A stretch of DNA of 64,000 nucleotides from Arcuatula senhousia (lineage: Eukaryota > Mollusca > Bivalvia > Mytilida > Mytilidae): positions 37,870,106 through 37,934,105 of the forward strand of contig OZ020303.1 of assembly GCA_963971305.1 (NCBI GenBank), in the 5' to 3' direction. Numbering within the stretch: the first letter of the stretch is position 1; each line of letters opens with the position of its first letter. The notes under the pieces were generated by a model, which saw only the letters and a program-made list of their open reading frames with translations, was not told the origin of the DNA and ran no database searches. Of this stretch, positions 23,756-34,524 are shown piece by piece. A program made the translations under genes and the position numbers.

Positions 23756-24263
23756 GCATTCATCTTCAATTGTAAAGTAAACTAATCCATTTGCTGATGT
23801 GGTTTGATGACCTTTTCTGTTCTGGTTGATTTGCTTATGTTTTCGTGGAACGCTGTTAACGTATCTTAACTGTCTTCTTAAGTCTTTTACAGTTTTGCTT
23901 TTTGGGGTTTGAATATTATCTACGGTGAATGAATATAGATTTTTCGCATTTCGTCGTAGTACTTCGTTTAAGAAAACCATCAGCGCTGTTTTGTAGGCCT
24001 TTGACGTGTGTTAACTCGATATAGTTTCCAATACTTCTATTACCTTAACCGAAACTTACAACACCCATACAGTTTTTACACGTATGACATCTACATCGAT
24101 TGGTGAATCCTTGCATGATTTTGATGTCTGCTGATATTGACTTTAATGTTTCGAAATAACATTGTGACAATGCTGGTAAAATATTGATTATGTTGCAAAT
24201 GGACATTATGAAAAAAAAAAAATCAGCAACTATAACAGGTGTTTCAACTGTTGTTTTCTCCAT
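23756..24263 (-). pseudogene. Possible two-exon fragment of an unrecognised gene, hit by a SINE
   Basis: Two minus frames could belong together. One (24263-24045) includes NRCRCHTCKNCMGV and then a consensus GTAAGT donor. The other (from about 24003 downwards) includes LNEVLRRNAKNLYSFTV and runs into the SINE target site at 23767. Without the SINE, the second frame would close within a few codons (Lys then TAA). The candidate 60-base intron has a weak acceptor. I do not recognise the protein; both frames may be chance. Confidence 0.25.
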
Positions 24264-25480
24264 CTGGGTTTAGAATAGCCTATCTGTAAAATTGTTACGC
24301 GAATATAATGCTTATTTTTGTTTGCTGAAAGTACGATTTCAGTTTTATTTGAGCGTTAATAAATCTCTGAAAAATTATTTTAACAAACAGGATGCCTGAA
24401 CTGTAGTTTTGCTTAGGTTACGGTTAACGTTCTGTTTGTTTTGCCAAATAGCGGGTGCTTGGTGAGCTGGGATGTATGCAAAGTTAAAGCAAATATTTAA
24501 ACATTATTCCAGGTTTAGAAACCTCCTTCATCAGTTTTTAATTATCTTCCCGCCTTTTGGATTAAACTTAACATATTCGTACCTTTCCAATGTTACATAT
24601 GTAATATTTCGTTTTTCTTCTTTCTGATTTATCCATTTCTTCATTCAAGAGAAAAAAAAACGATTGTGAGACACCACAATATTAACATTTGCAATTTAAA
24701 AAATCCAATTTTGGTTTGATTTATCGCACAAGTTTCATTGGACATTTTGGATAAAAATAGATTTGAGACATTACAAGATCGATTTTCAACAGAGACTTGC
24801 AGAATTCCATACAGTTATGCCTCTACATGTTGGCGACAGTAACAAGTGTTTCTATCGTTTGGACGAACCTGCAAAAAATCGCAACAAAAACAAACACACA
24901 ATAAAACGGTTTGTTACCTTCGAATGATTTTGGCCAATAATAATGTTTATATTCTAGGTTTGCCTAGAGTTCTGTTTTTTCTAGATTAATAGATTAATAC
25001 AGGCATTACGGCGGTTTATTCTTAGAGCTATGTGGTCCTCGTACGATTTATAATACGAAAAGCCTGACCACTGAACACAATCTGCCCTCCATATATTTTT
25101 CTCGTCACCATTCGTGCTCATTTTGATATCCTTTCATCGACCTCTTTCATATTACCTACTTTCTCTCGCTAGGGCGAAAAACAGTTTTTTTTATATTGCA
25201 AATTATTGCAAAACAAAGTCTGACTAGTACCATGTTTGGAGACAAATGTGCAATGAGGGAAAATAAATTTGAGTGTTGCAATTGTGGAAAGGAAAATCAT
25301 TCCAATCGAAACAGAGAGGGTAAGTGGAGTAGTATCTCCCTTTTATGTTTGACACATTGACCCTAACAATATATTGATAAAAGGGATCAAGTAGCTGTGA
25401 TTCACATTATGTTCCTGGGAGACACAAGTTACTAGTATGCTACAATCTGTGAGTGCTGCACAAGCTCCTAACTTTAATGC
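24264..25480. other. AT-rich non-coding stretch
   Basis: No supported gene. A short frame near 25231 has a CCNCGKENH pattern, reminiscent of an incomplete zinc knuckle and followed by GGTAAGT, but the last cysteine is missing. Confidence 0.35.
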
Positions 25481-25811
25481 AGCGGTGCTAGGATTAGACC
25501 CACAGCAGCGCTAAGATTGTCGATAAAACTCAACCTAAGAGCTCTCAGAAAACTGACATCTGGTCAGGCCAATTTGCCCACAAAGCCACTGAGATGTGTA
25601 CCCAAGATCGGAGAATGGGGCGAGGCAGATTTGTCCTATTGAACACGAGGGTCTTCAGGCTATAATTTGGAAAACTTCGGCGCAAACCATAGTGATGCAC
25701 CATGCTGGGAAAAATGTCGCGTTTCTGGCACGTTTAAAACCATGCTGCAGACCTCAAGACCCAAAGGATTCCCATACAACAGGTTTTATTGTCCAATTCT
25801 ACGTTTCCCCA
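25481..25811 (+). mobile_element. SINE family B, left part (split)
   Basis: A diverged family B copy: CAGCAGCGCTAAG, CTCAGAAAACTGACATC and CACCATGCTGGGAAAAATGTC match the copy at 35658. It is cut at 25811 by a family A SINE and continues at 26286. Confidence 0.7.
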
Positions 25812-26285
25812 GTCCGTGCGGGGCCCGGGTGGCGAATAAGCCCACAGCAGAGCCTAGCTTGTCGTAAGAGGCAACTAAGGTTCTTGGGATTCTGACATCG
25901 GAGTTGGTGCTCAGTCAACAGAGCGTCCAAGGTGTGTATCCCATCTGGATTCATAGGTTGGCCCTCGTTCGCGGGGGTTGTCAGGTCTAAAATACGGAAA
26001 CCCTGACTGCTGACCAAAGTGGGCCAACGTGTATGGAGAATGCCACGCTTCATGCACATAAATGACCCCTTTGTTGACCGCCAAGGCTTAATTTTCACCC
26101 CCTACCTACCTGTCCCCGTTACAAGTGGTCTTCCAAATTACTTTTTGTTCCGTTGTTTCCCACCCCACCCAATATTCCATATATAATCGTCATATCATGT
26201 TCATTTTATCATCCTTTTCATGTTCATCGCCTTTAAATAACATATAAAGATTTGTAAGGGCGTTAAACACCAACTTACTCACTCA
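25812..26285 (+). mobile_element. SINE family A inserted into a family B SINE
   Basis: It opens GTCCGTGCGGGGCCCGG, ends CTCACTCA, and carries more substitutions than the other A copies. Both family B flanks share CCARTTCTAC, a probable target duplication. Confidence 0.8.
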
Positions 26286-26460
26286 CCAGTTCTACCTATT
26301 CCTCCATTGTCAGTGGCAATCAAAACTCGTATCCCGATTGGCCTAGTGTCCCGAATTCTTCCATTTTATCATCGTTTCATGTTCATTTTCCTCTCTAAGT
26401 CACGTATTCTCCCTGATATAGCCAAATTCGTGCTGCTTTGAAGACAAGCAATTACTATTT
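26286..26460 (+). mobile_element. SINE family B, right part (split)
   Basis: It resumes with AGTGGCAATCAAAACTC, CCCGATTGGC and the CCTGATATAGCCAAATTCG end of family B, closing the copy that began at 25481. Confidence 0.7.
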
Positions 26461-26514
26461 TTAGATACAGATCCTGTTACATGTATCATTCTGTTAACCA
26501 ACTGTTCATAGTTA

Positions 26515-27086
26515 TGTAACAGTGCTAAAATTCATATTTATATCTTTTGGACATTTCTCTATTTAAAATGAACTTAATTGAAATTTTGTGTTGTTAGATT
26601 GTTTATTTTAAATCGATTTTAGACTTGTTTTTAATCCTTTTCCCTCTAATTCTGTATTGTTTATCGTAATCTTTTACCCGTCAACAAATCAAAGTGACAT
26701 TTAGCTAATTTGCCATTCATTTATATTTTTTAGCTGATTTAATTGATCTATAACTCTTAATTATACAAGTACTCAAATAGGGTTTTTATTACGTAAATTT
26801 AAATTAGAAAGGTATAAAGTTTAAGACAGAAAATTAGGTAGGCAGTAAGATTTGGATTCAGTGTTCGAACTGAAGTTTACCAAAGCTGAAATTGGAGTCA
26901 ACTTATTGACGTTTTCCATATTCGAAATTGTAATTGTGATTTATGTACATTTTGTTATTGTTGTTATATTTTTCGGACTTCACCTTAATACAAGTTAAAA
27001 TCTACCAGTGTTTTATTCAACGAAAGTTGCAGCAGTAATAACTGACAATACATAGGTTCTCACGGTCGGCCCAAACCCCTGTCACA
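26515..27086 (+). repeat. 5' LTR (572 bp)
   Basis: Begins TG, ends CA, and matches the split 3' LTR over its full length. An AT-rich stretch near 26760-26830 could hold the promoter; no sure TATA box was assigned. Confidence 0.9.
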
Positions 27087-27089
27087 GTT

Positions 27090-27107
27090 TGGTGGAGAAC
27101 CCGGGCA
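27090..27107 (+). promoter_or_regulatory. Probable primer binding site
   Basis: TGGTGGAGAACCCGGG lies three bases after the 5' LTR. Starting with TGG fits pairing with the CCA end of a tRNA. Which tRNA is used was not determined. Confidence 0.55.
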
Positions 27108-27141
27108 GTTCGCCAATCGTAAGTCGAACTGCAGAAACATC

Positions 27142-28059
27142 TTGTTCCGGTACCTGAACGTTCCCCCGGACAGCAAAGGATCGACCGTCATGGATACCTT
27201 CAATGGATTCTACTTCGTGCCACAGTGGAGACAATTTTACGAACATTGTTACAGTCCAGTGTGCGTAAGGTGTGGAAAATTTCACCTTTGGAGATCGTGT
27301 TTCGCAGTAAGTCAAATATGTTTTAAATGTAAGAAGACAGGACACTTTTCTAGAATGTGCTATACTAAACCGTCAGTAAACGTAAAAAAATCCGATGTCA
27401 TTAATACAGCAACGTCAGTAAAAGCAAAATCAAAATCGAAAAGACAAAAGGAGAGGGACTGTTCCAGAAGTGCAGAATACATTGCGAAACGTAAACTGTT
27501 ACAAGAAATTCCGTTCAACAGATTAGGGATTAGATCATTCATGGACTGTATTGATACAACTAGAAACATCAGAGAAGAACTTCGATTGGCAAAGAATAAA
27601 ATTGAAGATTTAGAGTTGGATGTTTCCGAAGAGATAGTCAGAAGACTAGACAAGCAAATGGATCTAGAAGAGGCGCTCAAAGAATTGGAAAAGGTCCGTG
27701 CTGAGAATGCAAACCTGAAAAAAAAAACTTTGAGAATTCAAATGCCAAACAATCTAAGGTTAAAGCAAAACCAGAATCGCAGAATAAATTTTGGAATGAA
27801 GTCCAGTGCATAGAAACAGCAAGAAATAATACATCAAGAGGGAATCATGGACCAAAACATCAGAAACCAAGAAACATTTACAACAACCAAGCCGGTGCTA
27901 CAAGAACTAACAACAAAGAATATATCGGAAATTGCTGGTATAGAGAACTTTTACCAAACGGAGAATATGAATTTTCTACGACTAGACGAACAAATTTTCA
28001 GGGACGTCCAAGGTGAAACACGGGGACGTGTTTCTTTTCGAGCGGGAAGGAAATTGTAA
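27142..28059 (+). pseudogene. Gag-like protein with two CCHC zinc knuckles and a coiled coil, frameshifted
   Basis: The first frame (27142-27813, 223 residues) holds a knuckle-like CX2CX3HX4C (CVRCGKFHLWRSC), then a standard CX2CX4HX4C (CFKCKKTGHFSRMC). A lysine-rich linker follows, then a helical segment of heptad type (about residues 145-200, ending ELEKVRAENANLKKK). After a run of ten A (27718-27727) this frame loses protein character and meets TAG at 27811. A neighbouring frame becomes the more protein-like one and runs to a stop near 28016. The switch is either a homopolymer indel or ribosomal slippage. The family role would be RNA packaging in the particle. No pol follows. Confidence 0.7.
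28037..28053 (+). promoter_or_regulatory. Probable polypurine tract
   Basis: GAGCGGGAAGGAAA lies directly before the 3' LTR, the position where plus-strand DNA priming occurs in LTR elements. Confidence 0.55.
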
Positions 28060-28327
28060 CAGTGCTAAAATTCATATTTATATCTTTTGGACATTTCTCT
28101 ATTTAAAATGAACTTAATTTAAATTTTGTGTTGTTAGATTGTTTATTTTAATTCGATTTTAGACTTGTTTTTAATCCTTTACACTCTGATTCTGTATTGT
28201 TCATCGTAATCTTTTACCCGTCAACAAATCAAAGTGACATTTAGCTAATTTGCCATTCATTTATATTTTTGAGCTGATTTAATTGATCTATAACTCTTAA
28301 TTATACAAGTACTCAAATGGGGTTTTT
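28055..28327 (+). repeat. 3' LTR, left part (split)
   Basis: Matches 26515-26787 up to the T-run, where a Helitron-like element begins. The rest of the LTR is at 30194-30493. Confidence 0.9.
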
Positions 28328-30193
28328 TGTCAGGCCCTCGGGCCTGACATATACGGTTGTAACCATGCTTTTAATGTGGGCACCTCTCAAAAATCTATGA
28401 ATTACTAGCTGACTGTTATTAATATTGTATTAAGAAAGAAAGTAAAATTTTGAGATCTTCCCTACCAAATTAATAATTTGTATGTTTTAAAACCATAAAG
28501 GTTTTTTCTACACTAAAACTTACTGATAAATATTTTCAAAGCTAAACCAAATTTAGAATAACAAAATTGAATAATGTTTTCTATAAACATGTCACATAAT
28601 CTCAAAAACTTCTTTTGGTAAAGAAAAGTCTTTTCAGAAAATGTAAATATTTTGAGATGACCGCGCTTGAAAATGCTGATTTACAGGAAGTACAATTAAT
28701 ATGAACAAGATGTCTTTGAAAATGGACATGGTGGAATGACCTAGTTATAGAAATCGATGAAAGCAAAAAGTATCATATCTACCATGTCAACGGTTGGAGC
28801 TCAAAATTCGTTAACACAGCTTTTAAAAATCATTTGAAATAGTTAAACAAAGTCAATTTCAGTTAATAAATGTGGATTATAAACAAAAATACATTAAATG
28901 TTTGTATCGAGGCGACTGCATCAGTTATCTAATAGCTATTCCCATTACTGAAGACTCACGGCTATTTATAAAATTGATATAACGACCTATTTATAACTTT
29001 TGATTGCTAAAGTATGTTTTGTTTATCCCGGGCTCATCCAATAGTTGTTTTGCTTTCCCCATATATAAAAGACAAAAAAAAGATAAAAAAAAAAAAAAAA
29101 TTAAACAACAATATTACAACGTGAACTGTGAAACCTACCTTTAGAGTTTATAGTACAGTTCAAATGTTTTAAAGAGAGAGAAATAAGCTATTTAATTTGA
29201 CTTGACCGTAACTTAAACGGTACGCTGAAGGAAAAAAAAAATAATGTCATATGTAACTTATTTTCATGTTTTGTTGCTTAATTGTTGTGTTCTTGTCTAG
29301 TCTCCAAAGAGTGATCGCTTGTTTCATTGTCGAAGGTTTTATTACAAATTCTAATATGGGTCCCCGGAAAGAACAATAGAAACCATGGCGACAAGCCATG
29401 TTTAAATTCCAATAAAACACAGGTCGACGTCACAGTTCAGATGGCAACGTCATTATATGATTTTACGCTGAAATTGCCGACGTCATAAAGAATCATTTGC
29501 ACATAAACGTAGCAAGAAACAACAAAATGGCTTCTGTAGCATTGTACACTATAGGTCTTTGAAAACACAAAATTGTCATATTAGAATAGAAATAATTCAT
29601 GTCCGGCCGTGGTTTATTTTCGATTTAACCATGGGTGCCCATTATTTTCGTGTATTTAACCCCTCGCTCCGCTGCGCTACGCTCTGGGTAAAATATCCAC
29701 GAAAATAATGGGCACCCATGATTAAATCTCCAATAAACCACGGGCGGCCATGAATTATTTCTTAACTATTAACGCTTTAAAAAATCACAGCAATAAAATT
29801 TTCTTGCCGTGGACATACAGAAAAAAATTTTGTTACAGCATCCTTTTTAAAACGATTGTAGCGTTTTTTCTATGAAAAATGTGTGTTTCACTATATATTT
29901 ATATTTCATTGTATAAAAAATGCGACGGACCATCTAAAAACAAGAGGTCGGATCAACTAGAGGACGGAAATACTACGGGCGGAACAACTGAGAACGAATC
30001 AACCTGGGGAGGGACCAACCTTCAATTGAAAATTTTTGTAATATGAACATATCGTTTAAAATGGAATATTTGAAATGATTGTTTTACAGCGTTTATTAAA
30101 AATTTAACTTGAAAACGGTTCTTTATATAAAAATATGAAACTAACATAAAATCGCCATGGCCTGACACTAGCTTTTTTGAAAAGCTAATCTTG
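28328..30193 (+). mobile_element. Helitron-like family B element inserted in the 3' LTR
   Basis: It opens with a near-perfect hairpin (GTCAGGCCC, TC, GGGCCTGAC). It closes with a second hairpin (AGCTTTT, TTG, AAAAGCT), then AATCTTG before a T. The empty site is preserved in the 5' LTR (TTTTTATTACG), so both borders are known and no target duplication beyond T is seen. Two terminal hairpins, no target duplication and insertion at T residues fit Helitron/Helentron behaviour, though CTTG departs from the usual CTRR. No protein is encoded. Confidence 0.65.
29589..29761. repeat. Foldback element (long hairpin, ~170 bp)
   Basis: Arms of ~65 bases read GAAATAATTCATG, then GTGGTTTATT and ATGGGTGCCCATTATTTTCG, and are mirrored on the right. 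The loop holds CTCGCTCCGCTGCGCTACG. It is nested in the Helitron-like insertion. The RNA would form a long hairpin. Confidence 0.8.
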
Positions 30194-30493
30194 TATTACG
30201 TAAGATTAAATTAGAAAGGTATAAAGTTTAAGACAGAAAATTAGGTAGGCAGTAAGTTTTGGATTCAGTGTTCGAACTGAAGTTTACCAAAGCCGAAATT
30301 GGAGTCAACTTATTGACGTTTTCCATATTCGAAATTGTAATTGTGATTTATGTACATTTTGTTATTGTTGTTATATTTTTCGGACTTCACCTTCATACAA
30401 GTTAAAATCTACCAGTGTTTTATTCAACGAAAGTTGCAGCAGTAATAATTGACAATACATGGGTTCTCACGGTCGGCCCAAACCCCTGTCACA
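30194..30493 (+). repeat. 3' LTR, right part (split)
   Basis: Resumes at TATTACGTAAG and ends CCCTGTCACA, followed by the GTTA duplication. Matches 26788-27086 with a few substitutions. Confidence 0.9.
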
Positions 30494-30599
30494 GTTACAT
30501 TACGGTACTTCCCAAGTTGTGGTCTCACCAAGTCCGTGATGACATAACTCGAAGCAACAAAACTTGAAAGAAAAATAATTTATTTATATACGATTTTTT

Positions 30600-31548
30600 T
30601 TATATTTGGTATGTAGCTTCATCCCACATTACTATAAGGTGAAAAGCGATTTTATGCCTGAAAAATAACTACTTCCTGTTTGACGAATACTCGACGTTTT
30701 TTTATATAATGAACATATTTGCCAAATTTCCGTCGCAGTTCTCTGGGCAACTACATGCCACATCCTCTTGATATTTGGTATGTAGCTTCATCGCATATAA
30801 CTATAAGGTGAAAAGCGATTTTATGCACGAATAATAACTACTTACTGTTTGACGAATGCTGAACATTTTATAGATAATGAACATATATGCAAAATTTCCG
30901 TCGCAGTTTTCTGGGCAACTACATGCCACAGCCTCTTGATATTTGGTATGTAGCTTCATAGCATAGTACTATAAGGTGAAAAGTGATTTTATGCACGAAT
31001 AATAACTACTTCCTGTTTGACGAATGCTGAACATTTTATAAATAATGATCATATATGCAATTTTCTGGGCAACTACATGCCACAGCCTCTTGGTATTTGG
31101 TATGTAGCTTCATAGCATTGAACTATAAGGTGAAAAGCGATTTTATGCCCGAATAATAACTACTTCCTGTTTGACGAATGCTGAACATTTTATAAATAAT
31201 GAACATATATGCCAAATTTCTGTCGCATTTTTCCGGGCAACTACATGACACAGCCTCTTGATATTTGGCATGTAGCTTTATCACATAGTACTTTAAGGTT
31301 TTAAGCAATCGAAATATAACTATTTCTTGTTCGACGAATACTAAAGATTTTATAAATAAATACAAATTTCTGTCAAAATATTCCGGACAACTACATGCAG
31401 CACACTCTTAATACTTTGCGTGCAGCTTCAACCTGTTGTGCTTTATGGTATAAAGCGTTCTTATGCCCATAACTCATCTACTTCCTGTAAACAAAATATA
31501 ACAAAGATACGCAGGCGATATATGCCTTCCGGGGAAGGCTCCATCTAG
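30600..31548 (+). mobile_element. Helitron-like family D, canonical 3' end, ~155-165-bp monomers
   Basis: Four to five tandem monomers carry GATATTTGGTATGTAGCTTC, ACTATAAGGTGAAAAGCG, CTACTTCCTGTTTGACGAA and GGGCAACTACATGCCACA. The right end is a perfect hairpin (GCCTTCC, GG, GGAAGGC, 31524-31539), then TCCAT and CTAG (31545-31548) before a T. A hairpin then CTRR is the standard Helitron 3' terminus. The left end is not resolved. Confidence 0.65.
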
Positions 31549-31550
31549 TA

Positions 31551-31616
31551 TTTTCATTTCCCTGATATATCCGAAATCATGCTGCTTCGAAGTAAAGCAA
31601 TAACTAACTAACGTTT
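31551..31616 (+). mobile_element. SINE family B 3' fragment
   Basis: Matches only the last ~65 bases of family B (CCTGATATATCCGAAATC through AAAGCAATAACTAACTAACG), directly after the Helitron-like end. Confidence 0.6.
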
Positions 31617-32260
31617 AACATGTTTAATAAGCAATTTCATTTTCTTAAAGTTATATTATTAATTTATATTTTTTATTTGATTTGATTAGTTGAATCATAC
31701 CAGGTGACCTGGTGATATTTTTTTATATTGACTTGGCACGTGCAAAAAATTGATATTGCATGGTCATGTGTTTCATTCGAATCTGGGATTGTTTCATTCC
31801 CCGGCGGAGAAGATTTACCCCAAAGGCAAAGCAGAAATTTTAAGTAAACATATGCAAATAACGACTCTCAAATGAGAATTTCAGCAGAGACGACTGAATT
31901 CCCAAGCAACGATTTGTTCATTTTTTGATTTGGCAATTGTAGATTGAAATTGAACAACTCTTGGAATGGGAATTCAGTCTCATCATCAAAATAAAGAATA
32001 TGTCAGCTGTCTTTCCCTAAAAAGCTACCGAAGTCATTGAAAGTTCACTAGTGGATGGAATAGAAATATAAAGGTCAGTTCTTCCATATTACTACCCAAA
32101 CAAAACTATTAATCTTTTTGAAATGCTAGGTTTTCAGTATGAGAAATCTTAACAATATACAAATTGATTGCAATCACTACAGTCATTACAGTTCGCAGAT
32201 CACAATTAAATCATGTAAGCACAACATTTTAATTACCAAGAATGTTTAATTAATAATATA
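31617..32260. other. AT-rich non-coding stretch
   Basis: No gene, repeat or clear signal was recognised. Confidence 0.4.
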
Positions 32261-32398
32261 ACAAATATAGCCTTCAACCACGGTCGATACGAAAAATATC
32301 GACCTGAGATATGCATATCGACCTCCAACTGCGTTGTCGGGTCGATATGCCTCAGGTCAATATTTTCTCGTATCGACCTACTAAAAGGCTATATTTGT
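32261..32398. repeat. Foldback element (~138-bp hairpin)
   Basis: The arms ACAAATATAGCCTT and AAGGCTATATTTGT close a hairpin that also pairs GGTCGATACGA with TCGTATCGACC, and GACCTGAGATATGC with GCCTCAGGTC. The loop is GC-rich (CCAACTGCGTTGTCGG). It is a candidate source of double-stranded RNA. Confidence 0.8.
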
Positions 32399-33231
32399 AT
32401 ATTATCAAACTATGTGGAGGTGTATTAAAGTGATAGTAATTTATGTATAATAGTTAAACTCGTTCAATCATAAATTGATTCTATTAATATACCGAAACCC
32501 ATTTACATTTATAAGTTTGTGGGAAGTTAAATGCCCGTAAGGAGGATTTATCTACAGTAACCATCAGTAACAAATGTAAAATATATGCTCTTGGGTGTCG
32601 TACAGACAATTAAATATAACAAAACTTACTTTTATATTTTTAATAGACACATCTCTATATGAATGAATATGTGAAAATGACGCATTTGTGATTTTTTTGT
32701 AAGATAACGTTTTGTTGCGAAACATATTTTGAACAGAGGATGTTTTAATATTGAGTTTTTAAAAAATGTAGGAAAGAAGCAGATGTACCAATGGGGAATG
32801 AAATGTATAAAACGGGATATTGGATTTGAATTGTATTCTTTGTTAATCTGTACAATATTCATTATCACAGCTAGTATATGTTTTCGGTTTTTGGAATAAA
32901 ATATGTGAAAAAATGAGTGAAATGATATTTAAAACATTAACTTCAATTGGAAATGGATTCTGCTGTTTAAATAATGTTCGAATTCGGACATAAATTCTAT
33001 ATTGGAACTGTTATTTTTCTGGTTCTACAGATATTTATCACGGGTGGTACAGAGTAAGTGTTCTGGTTGAATTTAATGATTTGTACGTATACACCAAAAT
33101 CGTTTTTTAAACATGGAATGCCTGACGCATAGTAGTACTTTTCTTTGAGATAAATTGTTTGATCAAGATCAGTCGATGGTCTTGCACAACTCAAGCTCCT
33201 AAAGTGTTCTCAATAATGATAATTTTATCTT
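32399..33231. other. Non-coding stretch with a scrap of retroelement tail
   Basis: A minus-strand scrap near 32770-32810 (GAAGCAGATGTACCAATGGGG) resembles the family 1 tail. No gene was seen, and no convincing first exon for the downstream gene. Confidence 0.35.
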
Positions 33232-33618
33232 GCCAGCAACTGGGTTGTGTGCCCTAGGTTGTTGAATGGGAAAGCCCGGTCATAATGAATACCAGGATCA
33301 TCAAGCTATAATGCGGAAAACGTGACCGAAAACCATAGTGGTACACCATGTTAACAAAATAATGTCACGCTCCTCGCACGTAATAGAATCCAGCTGCAGG
33401 TCTCAGTAAGAATAATCCCAAAGGATCCCCATGCAGAAGGCAAAACTCCCGTTTCTATACATCACTCCTTTTTTCAGCGGCAGTCAAAACTTTCCTACCA
33501 GATGAGCTTTGTGTCCCCTTTCCTCCAGCTCATTATCATTTCATGTTCATTGTATCACCCTTTTCAAGTTTATCTCCCGGATATACCAAATCGCGCTGAT
33601 TTCGAACTAATAAACTAA
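33232..33618 (+). mobile_element. SINE family B, diverged
   Basis: TGTGTGCCCTAGGTTGTTGAATGG, ATAATGCGGAAAACGTGACC and CCCGGATATACCAAATCGCGC follow the family B order with many changes. The 5' end is missing and no clear target duplication was found. Confidence 0.7.
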
Positions 33619-34009
33619 ATATATTTGATACTGTACCAATAAGTTCTTTTTAGTTCTGGTATTTCACTTTTTTGATTAAGCAATGGTTATTCTTTCATGT
33701 ATAAAGACGTGAATAACACAATGAAAAGAAATGTTTGTCTGTACATGCTGTAACCCTCTATTACTCAGTGTTTAAATTGCACGTGACAAATGTTAATGAT
33801 GATATTCCTATGGAAGACCCGCGTCCTCAACATTGGATCTTAGTATTCATCTCAGGAAGATTAGTCAAATTGCATTCTGCTGTCTGAAAATTGAACTACG
33901 ATTATCGATGTATTGCGTTTAAATATTTATAATAGATCAACAATTTTGTTTTTAACTAGTAATAACCATCGTCTGTTTTGACAAATATATACAAAAGGAC
34001 ATCATGTTT
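33619..34009. other. AT-rich non-coding stretch
   Basis: Nothing was recognised between the diverged SINE and the tandem SINE pair. Confidence 0.35.
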
Positions 34010-34022
34010 TTTTTAATTCTTG

Positions 34023-34509
34023 GTCCCGTGCGGGGCCCGGGTGGCGAATAGGCTCGCAGCAGAGCCTAGCTTGTCGTAAGAGGCGACTAAGGGTCTTGGG
34101 ATTCTGACGTCGGGTCAGTGCTTAGCCCACAGAGCGACCAAGTGTGTACCCTAGGTGGCTGAATAGGGTCGCCCTCGTCCGCGGTGGTTGTCAGGTCTAT
34201 AATACGGAAACCCTGACCGCCGACCATAGTGGGCCAACGTGTGTGAAGAGTGCCACGCTTCATGCATGTAAAAGACCCCTTTGTGGACCGCCAAGTAGTG
34301 CACCACATAGGCTAAATTTTCCGCCCCTACCCATATCTCCCCTTTTCCTGTGGTTCTTCAAGATTTACCGGTCCTTTGTGTCCCACCCCATCCCCATATT
34401 TCATTTATCATCATCATTTCATGTTCATTTTATCATCCTGTTCATGTTCATCGCCTGTAAATAACCTAAATAGCATTGCACGGGCTTAAAACACCAACTC
34501 ACTCACTCA
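34023..34509 (+). mobile_element. SINE family A, full length (first of a tandem pair)
   Basis: Flanked by TTTTTAATTCTTG at 34010-34022 and 34510-34522. A complete 5' end (GTCCCGTGCGGGGCCC) and (ACTC)n tail are present. Confidence 0.9.
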
Positions 34510-34524
34510 TTTTTAATTCTTGAC

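Larger units (their letters stand above)
26515..30493 (+). mobile_element. LTR retrotransposon, gag-only (non-autonomous), TSD GTTA
   Basis: A 5' LTR (26515-27086) and a 3' LTR (28055-28327 joined to 30194-30493) both start TGTAACAGTG and end CCCTGTCACA. GTTA flanks the whole (26511-26514 and 30494-30497). Between the LTRs lies only about 970 bases: a primer-binding-type TGG motif, a gag-like frame with two zinc knuckles, and a purine tract. There is no protease, reverse transcriptase, RNase H or integrase, so it must have moved with enzymes from elsewhere. By eye the LTRs differ at about 16 of 572 positions, a fairly recent insertion. Confidence 0.9.

Noticed and set aside
25231..25325. Zinc-knuckle-like CCNCGKENH followed by GGTAAGT, considered as a gag exon
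   Set aside because: The final cysteine is missing and no flanking coding sense was found.
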